From: CAZKXU01 sp964556665 | GTDB lineage: Bacteria; Bdellovibrionota_C; UBA2361; CAZKXU01 | DNA length: 22,364 bases | Reading direction: 5' to 3' | NCBI GenBank assembly: GCA_964556665.1 | Contig: CAZKXU010000055.1 | Location: 1 to 22,364 of the forward strand | In this document: piece after piece, positions 14,695 to 22,315 of the stretch | How the letters are laid out: the number at the start of each line of letters is the position of its first letter | Position numbering within the stretch: the stretch's first letter is position 1 | Program-made: the position numbers and the translations under genes | Notes under the pieces: generated by a model | Told to the model about the DNA's origin: nothing | The model's input: the letters and a program-made list of their open reading frames with translations, nothing else | Databases searched by the model: none

Positions 14695-15003
14695 TTACGG
14701 ATTGATAAGCCAGCGTAGATATTTCTTGTTGAGATATGATGGCTTAATTACAATGAATTCAGGGGTGTCATATGGGTGGAGTGCTAACACAGATCGTTCT
14801 ACGACCTCTCGGTTCTTGCCTGGAAATTTTAAAATCATCAACACCTCATTATCCTCAACTATGCGACCCTTCCATAAATAGATAGAGCGGATAGCCGGTA
14901 CAATGTTAATGCATGATATTCGCCTCTCCTTAAGTAAGGTTTTCCCGATTCTAAGAGCTGTTTTACGATTGGGCGCAGTTGATAAAACTACTAAGGCAGT
15001 CAT
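14695..15003 (-). CDS. cutA: Divalent-cation tolerance protein CutA
   Basis: The product is 102 residues, normal for CutA1. The motif CINIVPAIRSIYLWKGRIVEDNEVLMILK (31-59) is the family signature, preceded by the ferredoxin-like strand ALVVLSTAPN and followed by HPYDTPEFIVI. CutA proteins form very stable trimers in the cytoplasm; a role in copper tolerance was proposed from E. coli genetics, but the biochemical function remains uncertain. No Shine-Dalgarno is visible. A small hairpin GAGGG-cgtc-CCCTC at 14672-14685 follows the stop but has no T-run. The gene stands alone between two secreted-protein genes. Confidence 0.93.
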   Translation of the reverse strand: MTALVVLSTAPNRKTALRIGKTLLKERRISCINIVPAIRSIYLWKGRIVEDNEVLMILKFPGKNREVVERSVLALHPYDTPEFIVIKPSYLNKKYLRWLINP

Positions 15004-15088
15004 AAGGATGGAAGATACAGCCTAAAGCTCATTTGATCCAGTGGTCTCCTTGTGATATTCTATCCATTCGAATTTAATGGAGATTTTT

Positions 15089-15454
15089 ATGCGCTTTAGA
15101 ATACTGACGGTTTTTGTAGCTCTTTTACTTGCGACAACTCCGGCATGGACTGAAGAGCTTAAGGGTAAAACTGAAAAAGAGGCTCCACCCTCGATCTCGA
15201 GTATTGTAACAAACGATCAAGGTCGTTGGAAACTTCTAGTAACAAACAGAGAGGAGGATTCTTACTCTGTCAGTTTTGAGGTAGATCACCTAGATCGTGC
15301 CGGCAAAAAAATAAGAACTGAATATCCTTCTTTTTCAATACAACCAGGAAAAACTGTTGAGCGAAAATTAAGCGGCAGTCCAACGGTAGAGCGGTTTAAT
15401 GTAAAGCTTGCGAGCTCTAAGAAACTTAGCAGTCGATCGAAGAGTAGAAGCTAA
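15089..15454 (+). CDS. Small secreted protein, upstream partner of radical SAM gene
   Basis: The product is 121 residues. A signal peptide (RFRILTVFVALLLATTPAWT) ends near AWT-EE. The mature part is about 100 residues with a beta-sandwich look (WKLLVTNREEDSYSVSFEVDHLD and TVERFNVKL), ending in a Ser/Arg/Lys-rich tail. GGAG (15079-15082) is 6 bases before ATG 15089, so I prefer this to ATG 15077, which overlaps the ribosome-binding site. The stop is immediately followed by the TTG start of the radical SAM gene in the same frame. The family is not recognised; a periplasmic location is likely. Confidence 0.65.
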   Translation: MRFRILTVFVALLLATTPAWTEELKGKTEKEAPPSISSIVTNDQGRWKLLVTNREEDSYSVSFEVDHLDRAGKKIRTEYPSFSIQPGKTVERKLSGSPTVERFNVKLASSKKLSSRSKSRS

Positions 15455-17242
15455 TTGAAACGCAATAATAAATCTGATAACGAGAATCTACTAGCTCAGG
15501 AGACCAGACTAGATGGTCCGCCTAAGCATCAGGGCGAGCTTCGTTTCCATCTGCATTATCCAAATTCATATTGGATCGCGATGTCGAACCTAGGGTTTCA
15601 GGCGGTTTACCGGGTGCTTAGCAGTATGCCAGCTGTTGCAGTGGATCGAGGATTTTTGCCTGATGAGGAGCTTCAGGGCAGAGAGAAGTGGCGTACCTTT
15701 GAATGTTCAAGAGTGATCTCAGATTGTGACATTTTAGGGTTTTCGTTGTCATTTGAAACCGACTATCCAAACCTTCTAAAGGTACTTAACAATCTAGGCC
15801 TGCTTTATAAGAATGCTGCATTGCGTGATGAAGGAGCTAGGGTCGCACGTGGATATCAGCCCTTAATTATTGCTGGAGGCACCGCTGTTACTCTTAACCC
15901 TGAGCCTGTAGCAGATCTTTTGGATCTGATTGTTTTAGGAGAAGCAGAGGAGCTCTTACATGACTTGATAGCCGTAACCTTAGAGGGAAAGCGGCAGGGC
16001 TGGGAACGCACTACACTACTTAAGAAGCTAGCTAATGTAGAGGGGATATATGTGCCACGATTTTATACTCCTCAGTACTACGTAGGCGGCGCGCTCTCAG
16101 GTGTGGAGAAGGAGAGTGATGTTCCGGCACGGCCATTACGGCGATTTGTAAAGAACATCTCTGATTATCCGGCCTATAGCTCAATACTAACGCCGGAGAC
16201 CGAGTTCAGGTCGATGTTTCTTACGGAGATCGGTCGTGGATGTGAGATGGGTTGTCGCTTCTGTGTGGCCGGATACATATATCGACCTATAAGAAAACGT
16301 TCGGAGGATTCAATTCAGGTGACAGTTGAAAAAGGGCTTAAGGCCACTGATGCGATAGGATTTGTAGGTGCTGCAGTTTCTTCGCACAGGTCAATTTCAA
16401 AGCTTGCCAGTGGCGTTGCCCGCCAAGGCGCCAGAGCCTCACTTAGTTCTATTATGGCGCAACGGGTAACTCCTGAGCTTGCTGCAAGCCTTTCAGAGAG
16501 TGAGTACAAGACAGTAGCACTTGCACCGGAAGCTGGCAGTGAGCGTTTAAGAAGGGCAGCCGGGAAACGGGTCAGCAATGATCGTTTCGTCGAAGCTGCG
16601 CGGGAGCTTGCAAAGTCAGGGATTAAGGGATTCAAGCTATATTTCATCGTTGGGTTGCCAACAGAGGAGGATTCCGACACTGATGAGATTGCACAGCTTT
16701 CGCTTCGCGTAAGGGATGCAGTTGTAGATGCCTCTGGTGGCACAGGCTGGGTGGTTCTATCAGTTAACCCTTTTATCCCGAAAGCAAATACGCCATTCCA
16801 ATGGGAGCCCATGATGGATCTTACTAAGCTAGATGATAAGGTAGATAGGATTCGCTTCCTTATTAAAGACGTGTCTAATATAGAGATGCATTTTGAACCG
16901 CCTAAAGAGAGCGCCTTTCAAGCTCTACTTTCACGCGGTGATAGACGGGTAGGGGAGATGCTTGTGGCTGCTGAGATCGCAGGCCAAGATTGGAAATGGA
17001 TACTGAGAATGGCTAAAAAGCCCTGGTTAAAAGCGGTGCCGACTCTTGACTTTTATGTTACAAGACGAATACCCTTTCAGGAGTTTCTTCCCTGGGAAGT
17101 TGTGGATTCTAGGATTTCAAGGGAGCTCTTGATGCGTGAGGCTTTAAGGGCGCGAGAGGGGGAGGATGAAAAACTTACCACAGAGGTCACGGAGGACACA
17201 GAGGGAGCAGCGAAAATCTCTCTACCCGTAAATGCACTGTGA
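15455..17242 (+). CDS. B12-binding-type radical SAM protein
   Basis: The product is 595 residues. The N-terminal half (about 28-210) has the Rossmann-like pattern of B12-binding-domain radical SAM proteins (DILGFSLSFETDYPNLLKVLN, LIIAGGTAVTLNPEPVADLLD, VLGEAEELL). The radical SAM core starts at EIGRGCEMGCRFC, with cluster ligands Cys263, Cys267 and Cys270 in the CxxxCxxC spacing. It continues through LAPEAGSERLRRAAGK and GFKLYFIVGLPTEE. It resembles the TIGR03960-like group but without the DUF2344 domain; the reaction is unknown. TTG at 15455 directly follows the upstream stop; no other standard start precedes the conserved N-terminus. Residues from about 573 to the end (KLTTEVTEDTEG and onward) are encoded by a palindromic repeat, and the stop lies in its right arm. 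Confidence 0.87.
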   Translation: MKRNNKSDNENLLAQETRLDGPPKHQGELRFHLHYPNSYWIAMSNLGFQAVYRVLSSMPAVAVDRGFLPDEELQGREKWRTFECSRVISDCDILGFSLSFETDYPNLLKVLNNLGLLYKNAALRDEGARVARGYQPLIIAGGTAVTLNPEPVADLLDLIVLGEAEELLHDLIAVTLEGKRQGWERTTLLKKLANVEGIYVPRFYTPQYYVGGALSGVEKESDVPARPLRRFVKNISDYPAYSSILTPETEFRSMFLTEIGRGCEMGCRFCVAGYIYRPIRKRSEDSIQVTVEKGLKATDAIGFVGAAVSSHRSISKLASGVARQGARASLSSIMAQRVTPELAASLSESEYKTVALAPEAGSERLRRAAGKRVSNDRFVEAARELAKSGIKGFKLYFIVGLPTEEDSDTDEIAQLSLRVRDAVVDASGGTGWVVLSVNPFIPKANTPFQWEPMMDLTKLDDKVDRIRFLIKDVSNIEMHFEPPKESAFQALLSRGDRRVGEMLVAAEIAGQDWKWILRMAKKPWLKAVPTLDFYVTRRIPFQEFLPWEVVDSRISRELLMREALRAREGEDEKLTTEVTEDTEGAAKISLPVNAL

Positions 17243-17256
17243 CCTCTGTTAAAGTT
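17172..17256. repeat. ACAGAGG-type palindromic repeat inside the radical SAM 3' end
   Basis: ACAGAGGTCAC (17180-17190) and GTGACCTCTGT (17239-17249) are perfect inverse complements, and AACTT/AAGTT extend the match outside them. The left side holds a second CACAGAGG. This CCACAGAGGTCACGGAGGACACAGAGG-type sequence is, from memory, a dispersed repeat found in many bacterial genomes. It supplies the last 20 or so codons and the TGA of the radical SAM gene. Confidence 0.82.
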
Positions 17257-17279
17257 GTATTTTTTGATTCAGATTAAAG

Positions 17280-18059
17280 ATGCGTACTATTATTCCAATA
17301 GTTTCCGGCAAAGGTGGCGTTGGCAAGTCAACCGTGGCTGTCAATTTAGCCGTCGCTCTTGCTAATACCGGAGCGAAGGTAGCGTTAATAGATAGTGATT
17401 TTTATGGACCGAGCATCCCTACACTCCTAGGAGGCGGCGGCATACAGGTCGATCATGAGCAACGTCTAATTCCTGCGCAGAAATTCGGTATTAAATATAT
17501 CTCACTAGGCTTCTTCCTACAGCACCCGGACGATGCCGTCATTTGGCGCGGACCAATGTTCAATAAAGCGCTTAATCAGATGTTTGCAGATGTGAACTGG
17601 GGAGAGGTAGATTACTGCATTATTGACATGCCGCCTGGAACTGGTGATGCTCAGATCTCCCTATCTCAGCTAGTAAAAATTACCGGCGCTGTCGTGGTTA
17701 CAACGCCACAGGAGGTAGCCTTAGCTGATGTACGAAAAGCTATAAATATGCTAAATAAGGTAAACGTTCCAGTTCTAGGTATTGTTGAGAATATGGCTGG
17801 ATTCTTAACGCCAGATGGTAAACGGTATGATATCTTTGGAAATGGTGGGGGTTCAGATGTGGCTCGTAAGTTTAATCTCCCTTTGTTGCTTAAGATCCCT
17901 ATAGATCTTGGGATACGAGAGGGGGGAGATAAGGGGGAGCCGGTAGCTTGCCATCCAGAGTCTGCAGCTGGTAAATTGTTCGCCGAGCTTGCTCAGATTG
18001 TGATTGGGTTAGTTGACGAGCGCATCTCTTCGGAGCCTAAGCTTAAGGTGATAAATTAA
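17280..18059 (+). CDS. mrp: Mrp/NBP35-family P-loop ATPase (iron-sulfur carrier)
   Basis: The product is 259 residues. The deviant Walker A SGKGGVGKST lies at residues 9-18, followed by the Mrp signature LIDSDFYGPSIPTLLG, MPPGTGDAQISLSQL and TTPQEVALADVRKA. Mrp/ApbC proteins bind and transfer Fe-S clusters. Two differences stand out. The N-terminal MIP18-type domain of longer Mrp proteins is absent. After VENMAGF, where many members have CPxC to bind the cluster, this one has LTPDGKRYDIFG and no Cys. Some family members are known to vary here, so function may persist by other ligands. It starts 37 bases after the radical SAM stop, 23 bases past the repeat; no strong Shine-Dalgarno. Confidence 0.93.
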   Translation: MRTIIPIVSGKGGVGKSTVAVNLAVALANTGAKVALIDSDFYGPSIPTLLGGGGIQVDHEQRLIPAQKFGIKYISLGFFLQHPDDAVIWRGPMFNKALNQMFADVNWGEVDYCIIDMPPGTGDAQISLSQLVKITGAVVVTTPQEVALADVRKAINMLNKVNVPVLGIVENMAGFLTPDGKRYDIFGNGGGSDVARKFNLPLLLKIPIDLGIREGGDKGEPVACHPESAAGKLFAELAQIVIGLVDERISSEPKLKVIN

Positions 18060-18090
18060 TCTGTAACATTTGATTTAATAGTGAGGACCT

Positions 18091-18474
18091 ATGTTTAATC
18101 TGATCCTAGTTTTCCACATCGCGCTTTGCATTTTTTTAATAATCGTAGTTCTACTGCAACAAGGTAAGGGCGCGGATGCCGGCGCCGCTTTTGCCGGTGG
18201 ATCTAATACGGTATTCGGAGCAGGCGGTGCGACCACTATGCTAACAAAGGTTACAACCACAAGCGCGATTCTGTTTATGATCACCTCGATAATGTTGGTT
18301 AATTCATACGGAAGCTTTGTTGGATCAACCTCAACAGGAAAAGTAAATCTTTTAGAGGGCTCTATTCTAGAGAATCAGGCTGAGCAGCAGAATGCCCCTG
18401 CGGCGGCAGTCGAAGCAAAACCTGATCCAGCAACAAAGCCTGTAGAAGCTAAGCCAGCACCGGTCAAGCAGTAA
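18091..18474 (+). CDS. secG: Protein-export membrane protein SecG
   Basis: The product is 127 residues. There are two transmembrane helices, FNLILVFHIALCIFLIIVVLLQ and TTSAILFMITSIMLVNSY, separated by the conserved loop QQGKGADAGAAFAGGSNTVFGAGGA. This is the SecG pattern. It is the small subunit of the SecYEG translocon and helps SecA-driven export. The C-terminal 45 residues form an Ala/Pro/Lys-rich, probably disordered cytoplasmic or periplasmic tail (KPDPATKPVEAKPAP), which is variable in the family. GAGG lies 5 bases before the ATG. A tRNA-Leu gene follows, the same order as secG-leuU in E. coli. Confidence 0.96.
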   Translation: MFNLILVFHIALCIFLIIVVLLQQGKGADAGAAFAGGSNTVFGAGGATTMLTKVTTTSAILFMITSIMLVNSYGSFVGSTSTGKVNLLEGSILENQAEQQNAPAAAVEAKPDPATKPVEAKPAPVKQ

Positions 18475-18510
18475 CAGCTTAGCAATGTAAGATTTATCCC
18501 GGACAGTCTC

Positions 18511-18539
18511 TTGATTCATTAATATATATGAATTATTCT
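18511..18539 (+). promoter_or_regulatory. Putative tRNA-Leu promoter
   Basis: TTGATT (18511-18516) and TATTCT (18534-18539) are 17 bases apart. They would start transcription about 10 bases before the tRNA 5' end. The -35 box matches 5 of 6 and the -10 box 4 of 6 consensus positions. Confidence 0.4.
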
Positions 18540-18555
18540 CGAACTGTACGGCTGT

Positions 18556-18638
18556 GCCCAGGTGGTGGAATGGTAGACACACCAGTTTAAGGGGCTGGAG
18601 GACGCAAGTTCGTGGGGGTTCGAGTCCCCCCTTGGGCA
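18556..18638 (+). tRNA. tRNA-Leu, anticodon AAG
   Basis: The acceptor stem GCCCAGG pairs with CTTGGGC (18631-18637), with discriminator A at 18638 and no encoded CCA. The D-stem is GTG/CAC with a GAATGGTAGA loop. The anticodon stem CCAGT/GCTGG closes with a T-G pair, leaving the 7-base loop TTAAGGG, so positions 34-36 are AAG (18589-18591) and base 37 is G. A long variable arm GGAC-GCAA-GTTC marks a class II tRNA, and the T-arm is GGGGG-TTCGAGT-CCCCC. G37 after G36 is typical of CUN-reading Leu tRNAs. It lies 81 bases after secG, as tRNA-Leu(GAG) does in E. coli, so it is probably that orthologue with A for G at the wobble position. Confidence 0.93.
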
Positions 18639-18639
18639 A

Positions 18640-18669
18640 TTACTTTTGTTTTGGAAAAAAGAAAAGTAA
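18640..18669 (+). terminator. AT-rich hairpin after tRNA-Leu
   Basis: TTACTTTT (18640-18647) pairs with AAAAGTAA (18662-18669), and TTTT/AAAA extend it inside a small bulge. It begins one base after the tRNA discriminator and ends 15 bases before the convergent Omp85 stop, so it could act on both strands. The pairing is weak in GC content and lacks a strict T-run. Confidence 0.4.
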
Positions 18670-18684
18670 GCAAAAGAAAATCAG

Positions 18685-20394
18685 CTATCTATCAAAGCCT
18701 ATATCAACACTAGCCTTTTCAGGGCCTAAGCTCTCACTCCTTAATCTTGCACCAAAAACCTGTCCGCCTGAGAATATAAAACGGGGCTCAAAACGACCCT
18801 TTCCGTCAGGATCTGCTCTCATAGGAAAAGCAACATCAACTCGCAAGACCCTGCTACCGGAGAAGCGCGGAAAGGCAAAGCGCATACCTACGCCGATATC
18901 AGAATAAAAATCATTCTCAAATATACCTGAAACATGCTCTGACACTCCGCCTGCGTCTATAAAGCCCGCTGCTCCAAAGCTAAACAACTGAAAAAGATCA
19001 TCGGCTATGTGAATGCGGTCCTCAAGATTTAAAACAAAGCGTTGATCACCTGTAAAAGTTCGAGCGTCATAACCGCGTAGGCCGTTGTCGCTTCCTAATA
19101 ACAGCTCACGATCTTTATCAAGTTTGTCTGTAAATTCAAAAGTAACCGAAGCGGCAAGTGTGTGCTTCCCTAAGAATTGCTTACCAAGGAAACGTGGTCC
19201 AAGAACATTAAAATATTTAATCTCTGCACGTGCCAATGTGTTTTCTAACTGGTCATCTGCAGTATCAGTTCTGGTCGCAAGACCAACCTCGCCTCGCAGG
19301 AAGGAGCGTCCTCCAATGCGCATGCCGCGGCTGCGGTTGGCGGAAAACAATGCGCTATTTCCTCGAGAGCCTAGATCCTCTGGTGCAAGCATCAGGTTAA
19401 GAGAATACTCATCGCCTAGATTGTAATCCTCAACTCGTTCGAAGCGGTCAATGTAGTTCATCGAAATATAATCCGGAATAATACTCTGGTAGGTGAATAC
19501 AGGACCGCTATATCTTCTGTCGTCTGCCAGCAATGCAGGATCTTTAGATACGGAGTCAGGGTCAAGATCTATATCATCGTAATCATCTTCAGTAGCCTGA
19601 GAAAAATCAGAGTCTTCATAGTCGTATCCGATTGAGAATCGTCTGCGGTTTGTATCCGGGTTGCCGCGTGAGAATGTATAACGAAGGTTGAAGTTCGCTA
19701 GGTTCTGCCTGAAGATGTAGCGTTCATCTCCATTTTTGTATAACCTTCCTATCGTATCACTCGTATCTGTCGTAAAAGACCAGGCGTGCTGATCTAGTAA
19801 GGTTCTAAATGGACTGCTGAATGAGAAAAGCACTCTCTCTCCATCATTGCGATCGAAGTATGCCGCAAGTAAGGACATGTCTGTTCCCCAAATTCGCGGG
19901 TCTTCAACCACTGCCTCGACTGTTTCTCGTCCATCCTCCTCTTCATAGAGCCCTTCTATTCTTTTCCCGAAACCGACTAGATTGCTTTCGCTTAATCCAA
20001 TCGACTGCTTTTGCTTGCCACCTCCAGAGGTATAGCTTATAAGTGGAATTATGCTCCATGCGTCCTCAACTCGAACATAAAGGTCAACCTGATCTCCATC
20101 AAATTTTGGGGTGATTTTTACGTAACGAAGATAGCGTAAGTTTCTTAGAGCGCGCTCACTTTCACGTACCGCAAACTCACTATACTCATCTCCCGGTTTA
20201 AGTTTAACCTCTCTAAGCACTACCTCCTTGCGAGTATTGATCTTTAGCTTATTTACAGTCTGATAGAATGCATCCTGTGTATCTTCAAAAATCTCCCCGA
20301 CAGTTACAAAAACATTGCGGACCGTCTTTACTTCCTGAGCGTATGTGAGGGAAGGCACTAGGAATAGAAGAATGAAGTAAATTCTCACTGTCAA
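18685..20394 (-). CDS. Omp85-superfamily outer-membrane protein with one POTRA domain
   Basis: The product is 569 residues. A signal peptide ends at TYA-QE. One POTRA-like domain follows (about 45-115: VVLREVKLKPGDEYSEFAVRESERALRNL, then LYVRVEDAW). The rest is a long beta-barrel with repeated aromatic strands. The barrel signatures are visible: LGSDNGLRGYDARTF with the conserved RGY of the lid region, and FGAAGFIDAGG near the end. BamA has five POTRAs and TamA three, so a single one suggests a two-partner-secretion or patatin-linked type, or an uncharacterised branch. The last strand (RFIFSGGQVF) is followed by about 20 extra residues, unusual for this family. TTG 20394 has GGAG 4 bases upstream; GTG 20388 is equally possible and keeps the signal peptide. 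Confidence 0.85.
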   Translation of the reverse strand: MTVRIYFILLFLVPSLTYAQEVKTVRNVFVTVGEIFEDTQDAFYQTVNKLKINTRKEVVLREVKLKPGDEYSEFAVRESERALRNLRYLRYVKITPKFDGDQVDLYVRVEDAWSIIPLISYTSGGGKQKQSIGLSESNLVGFGKRIEGLYEEEDGRETVEAVVEDPRIWGTDMSLLAAYFDRNDGERVLFSFSSPFRTLLDQHAWSFTTDTSDTIGRLYKNGDERYIFRQNLANFNLRYTFSRGNPDTNRRRFSIGYDYEDSDFSQATEDDYDDIDLDPDSVSKDPALLADDRRYSGPVFTYQSIIPDYISMNYIDRFERVEDYNLGDEYSLNLMLAPEDLGSRGNSALFSANRSRGMRIGGRSFLRGEVGLATRTDTADDQLENTLARAEIKYFNVLGPRFLGKQFLGKHTLAASVTFEFTDKLDKDRELLLGSDNGLRGYDARTFTGDQRFVLNLEDRIHIADDLFQLFSFGAAGFIDAGGVSEHVSGIFENDFYSDIGVGMRFAFPRFSGSRVLRVDVAFPMRADPDGKGRFEPRFIFSGGQVFGARLRSESLGPEKASVDIGFDR

Positions 20395-20572
20395 TAATCT
20401 CCAATTTAAGGCTTAACACAGAACAAAAATGCATGATAGGCCATTTAATGTTGCCTACTACTTAGTTTCTGTTCATCAGTACTTGAACTATTTATGATGA
20501 CAAAACTCATTTATTATCATCAAAATGTATGGAGCTATACCTTGTACTGAATAACTCTGTTTGGAGATTAAG
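20395..20572. promoter_or_regulatory. Divergent control region between omp85 and acyl-CoA dehydrogenase genes
   Basis: Promoters for both strands must lie here, but no strong -35/-10 pair stands out. Two inverted repeats could be operator sites: TGATGA/TCATCA (20495-20500 and 20517-20522) and GTTCA/TGAAC (20471-20475 and 20484-20488). Both are short and could be chance. Confidence 0.25.
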
Positions 20573-22315
20573 ATGACCTCTTCAGGATTGAACAAAGAAG
20601 CAAGTGTTGCCAAGGCTTTTTTCCTTGGAAATATTATAGAAGAGAACCTGTTTCCATTTCCTAAGTTCTCCCCATCTGAGATGGATACCCTAGGAATGGT
20701 ACTTGAGTCTGTTGACAAGTTTATGCAGAGCAGAGCGGAGGATTATAGAGAATATGATAAGGTAGGGGCCCAGCCAACCGAGTATATTGAAAGCCTGAAG
20801 GAGCTAGGACTTTTCGGTTTAATCATACCTGAGGAGTATAGCGGAATTGGATTAACAAACGCCGGATATTCCCGTGTTTTACAGCAGACCAGCCGTTACG
20901 ATGCCTCAACCTCTCTTACGATTGGAGCCCACAGTTCTATCGGAATGAAGGGGCTATTACTATTTGGAACCGATGAGCAGAAGAAAAGGTATCTTTCCAA
21001 ACTTGCTACTGGTGAAATGATTGCGGCTTTCTGTCTCACAGAGCCTGGCGCAGGCTCTGACGCTGCTTCTATCAAAACACATGCTCATAAAAACCCTGAT
21101 GGAACCTGGACTCTGAACGGTGAAAAAATATGGATCACTAACGGAGGCATAGCTCAGTATTTTACAGTCTTTGCAAAGACGGATAGCTCACAGGGCAAGA
21201 TGACCGCATTTATCGTAGAGCGCGACTTCCCTGGGGTCACAACCGGCCCTAAGGAGGATAAGATGGGTATTAGAGCCTCAATCACGACCACTGTAAATTT
21301 CAATAACGTAAAGATTCCGCCACAAAATGTTTTGGGAGAAGAGGGGAAAGGCTTTAAGGTTGCTATGTCGATCCTAAATAATGGTCGTACCGGCTTAGGT
21401 GGAGGTTGTGTTGGCGCCATGAAGGGGATTATTTCGCACGCAATCAAACAAGCAGCTGAGCGAAAGCAGTTTGGGCAGGCCATTCATGAGTTCGGCTTAA
21501 TCAAGGAAAAGATAGCAAGAATGACCGTTAACTGCTTTGCCGCAGAGAGCGTGGTGAATATGGTTGCTTATTACATTGATAATGGCCTTGATGACTTTTC
21601 GGTAGAAGCTGCGATTAGTAAGATCTATGCCAGTGAAGCACTTTGGGACACGGCTTTTGAAGGACTTCAGATCGCTGGTGGTAACGGCTTTATGAGGGAA
21701 TATCCGTATGAAAGAGTTGTTAGGGATTCCAGAATAAATCTGATTTTTGAGGGCACTAACGAGATCTTACGTCTATATGTAGCTCTTTCAGGGATGAAAG
21801 ATGCAGGTGATTACTTAAAAGATGTCTCTAAGGGGCTAGGAAATATATTTAACGATCCGATCAAGGGGTTTGGGGTACTCTCCGGATATGCTGGGAAAAA
21901 GATCGGAGCGTTGACTTCACGCGGCAGGGATCGTGTTACTTCCGTCGATCCAGCCCTGCGTAGTGATGCTCTTATCTATGAGCAGTATGTACAGGAGCTC
22001 TCACAAGCAACCGAAACAGTATTGCGTCGTCATGGCAAGGATATAATCAATAAACAGTTTGCAATGAAGCGAGTTGCGGATATAGCGATTGACCTATTTG
22101 TGGGTCTTTCGATGCTTTCTAGAATAAGCGCTATGATCAAAGAGAAAGGAGAGGCAGCCTGTAAACAGGAGATTAATATCTCGCATATCTTCACCCAACA
22201 AGCTAAACGTCGTATGAATCAGAATCTTAGAAGAGTTGACAAAAATGAGGATGAAATAATGAAAGATCTCTCAGACCACGTCGTAAAGCATGGGTATGGT
22301 TGGGATCTGTTCTAG
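20573..22315 (+). CDS. Acyl-CoA dehydrogenase, VLCAD/ACAD9-like
   Basis: The product is 580 residues, about 200 longer than short- and medium-chain enzymes. The N-terminal helical domain is followed by the middle strand domain with CLTEPGAGSDAAS and WITNGG, both FAD- and substrate-contacting signatures. The C-terminal helical domain has RKQFGQAIHEFGLIKEKIA and IAGGNGFMREYPYERVVRDSR. The catalytic base is Glu393 in IFEGTNEILRLYVAL, the position used by VLCAD rather than MCAD. A C-terminal extension of about 170 residues, as in VLCAD, should aid membrane binding. It oxidises long-chain acyl-CoA in the first step of beta-oxidation. I chose ATG 20573 over TTG 20561 because GGAG (20563-20566) is 6 bases upstream of it. 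No etfAB, thiolase or other beta-oxidation gene lies in the window. Confidence 0.95.
   Translation: MTSSGLNKEASVAKAFFLGNIIEENLFPFPKFSPSEMDTLGMVLESVDKFMQSRAEDYREYDKVGAQPTEYIESLKELGLFGLIIPEEYSGIGLTNAGYSRVLQQTSRYDASTSLTIGAHSSIGMKGLLLFGTDEQKKRYLSKLATGEMIAAFCLTEPGAGSDAASIKTHAHKNPDGTWTLNGEKIWITNGGIAQYFTVFAKTDSSQGKMTAFIVERDFPGVTTGPKEDKMGIRASITTTVNFNNVKIPPQNVLGEEGKGFKVAMSILNNGRTGLGGGCVGAMKGIISHAIKQAAERKQFGQAIHEFGLIKEKIARMTVNCFAAESVVNMVAYYIDNGLDDFSVEAAISKIYASEALWDTAFEGLQIAGGNGFMREYPYERVVRDSRINLIFEGTNEILRLYVALSGMKDAGDYLKDVSKGLGNIFNDPIKGFGVLSGYAGKKIGALTSRGRDRVTSVDPALRSDALIYEQYVQELSQATETVLRRHGKDIINKQFAMKRVADIAIDLFVGLSMLSRISAMIKEKGEAACKQEINISHIFTQQAKRRMNQNLRRVDKNEDEIMKDLSDHVVKHGYGWDLF

Noticed and set aside
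16315..16812. 165-residue antisense frame within the radical SAM gene
   Set aside because: It lies fully inside a well-supported gene on the other strand and has no recognisable motif or ribosome-binding site.
18556..18638. Reading the tRNA anticodon as TAA (Leu UUA)
   Set aside because: With a 7-base loop and the CCAGT/GCTGG stem the central bases are AAG; TAA would need an unpaired, shifted stem, and the G37 favours a CUN tRNA.
18554..18907. 117-residue plus-strand frame beginning in the tRNA-Leu
   Set aside because: Its start (PRWWNGRHTSLRGW) is a translation of the tRNA sequence, and the rest is antisense to the Omp85-like gene, a common false gene.
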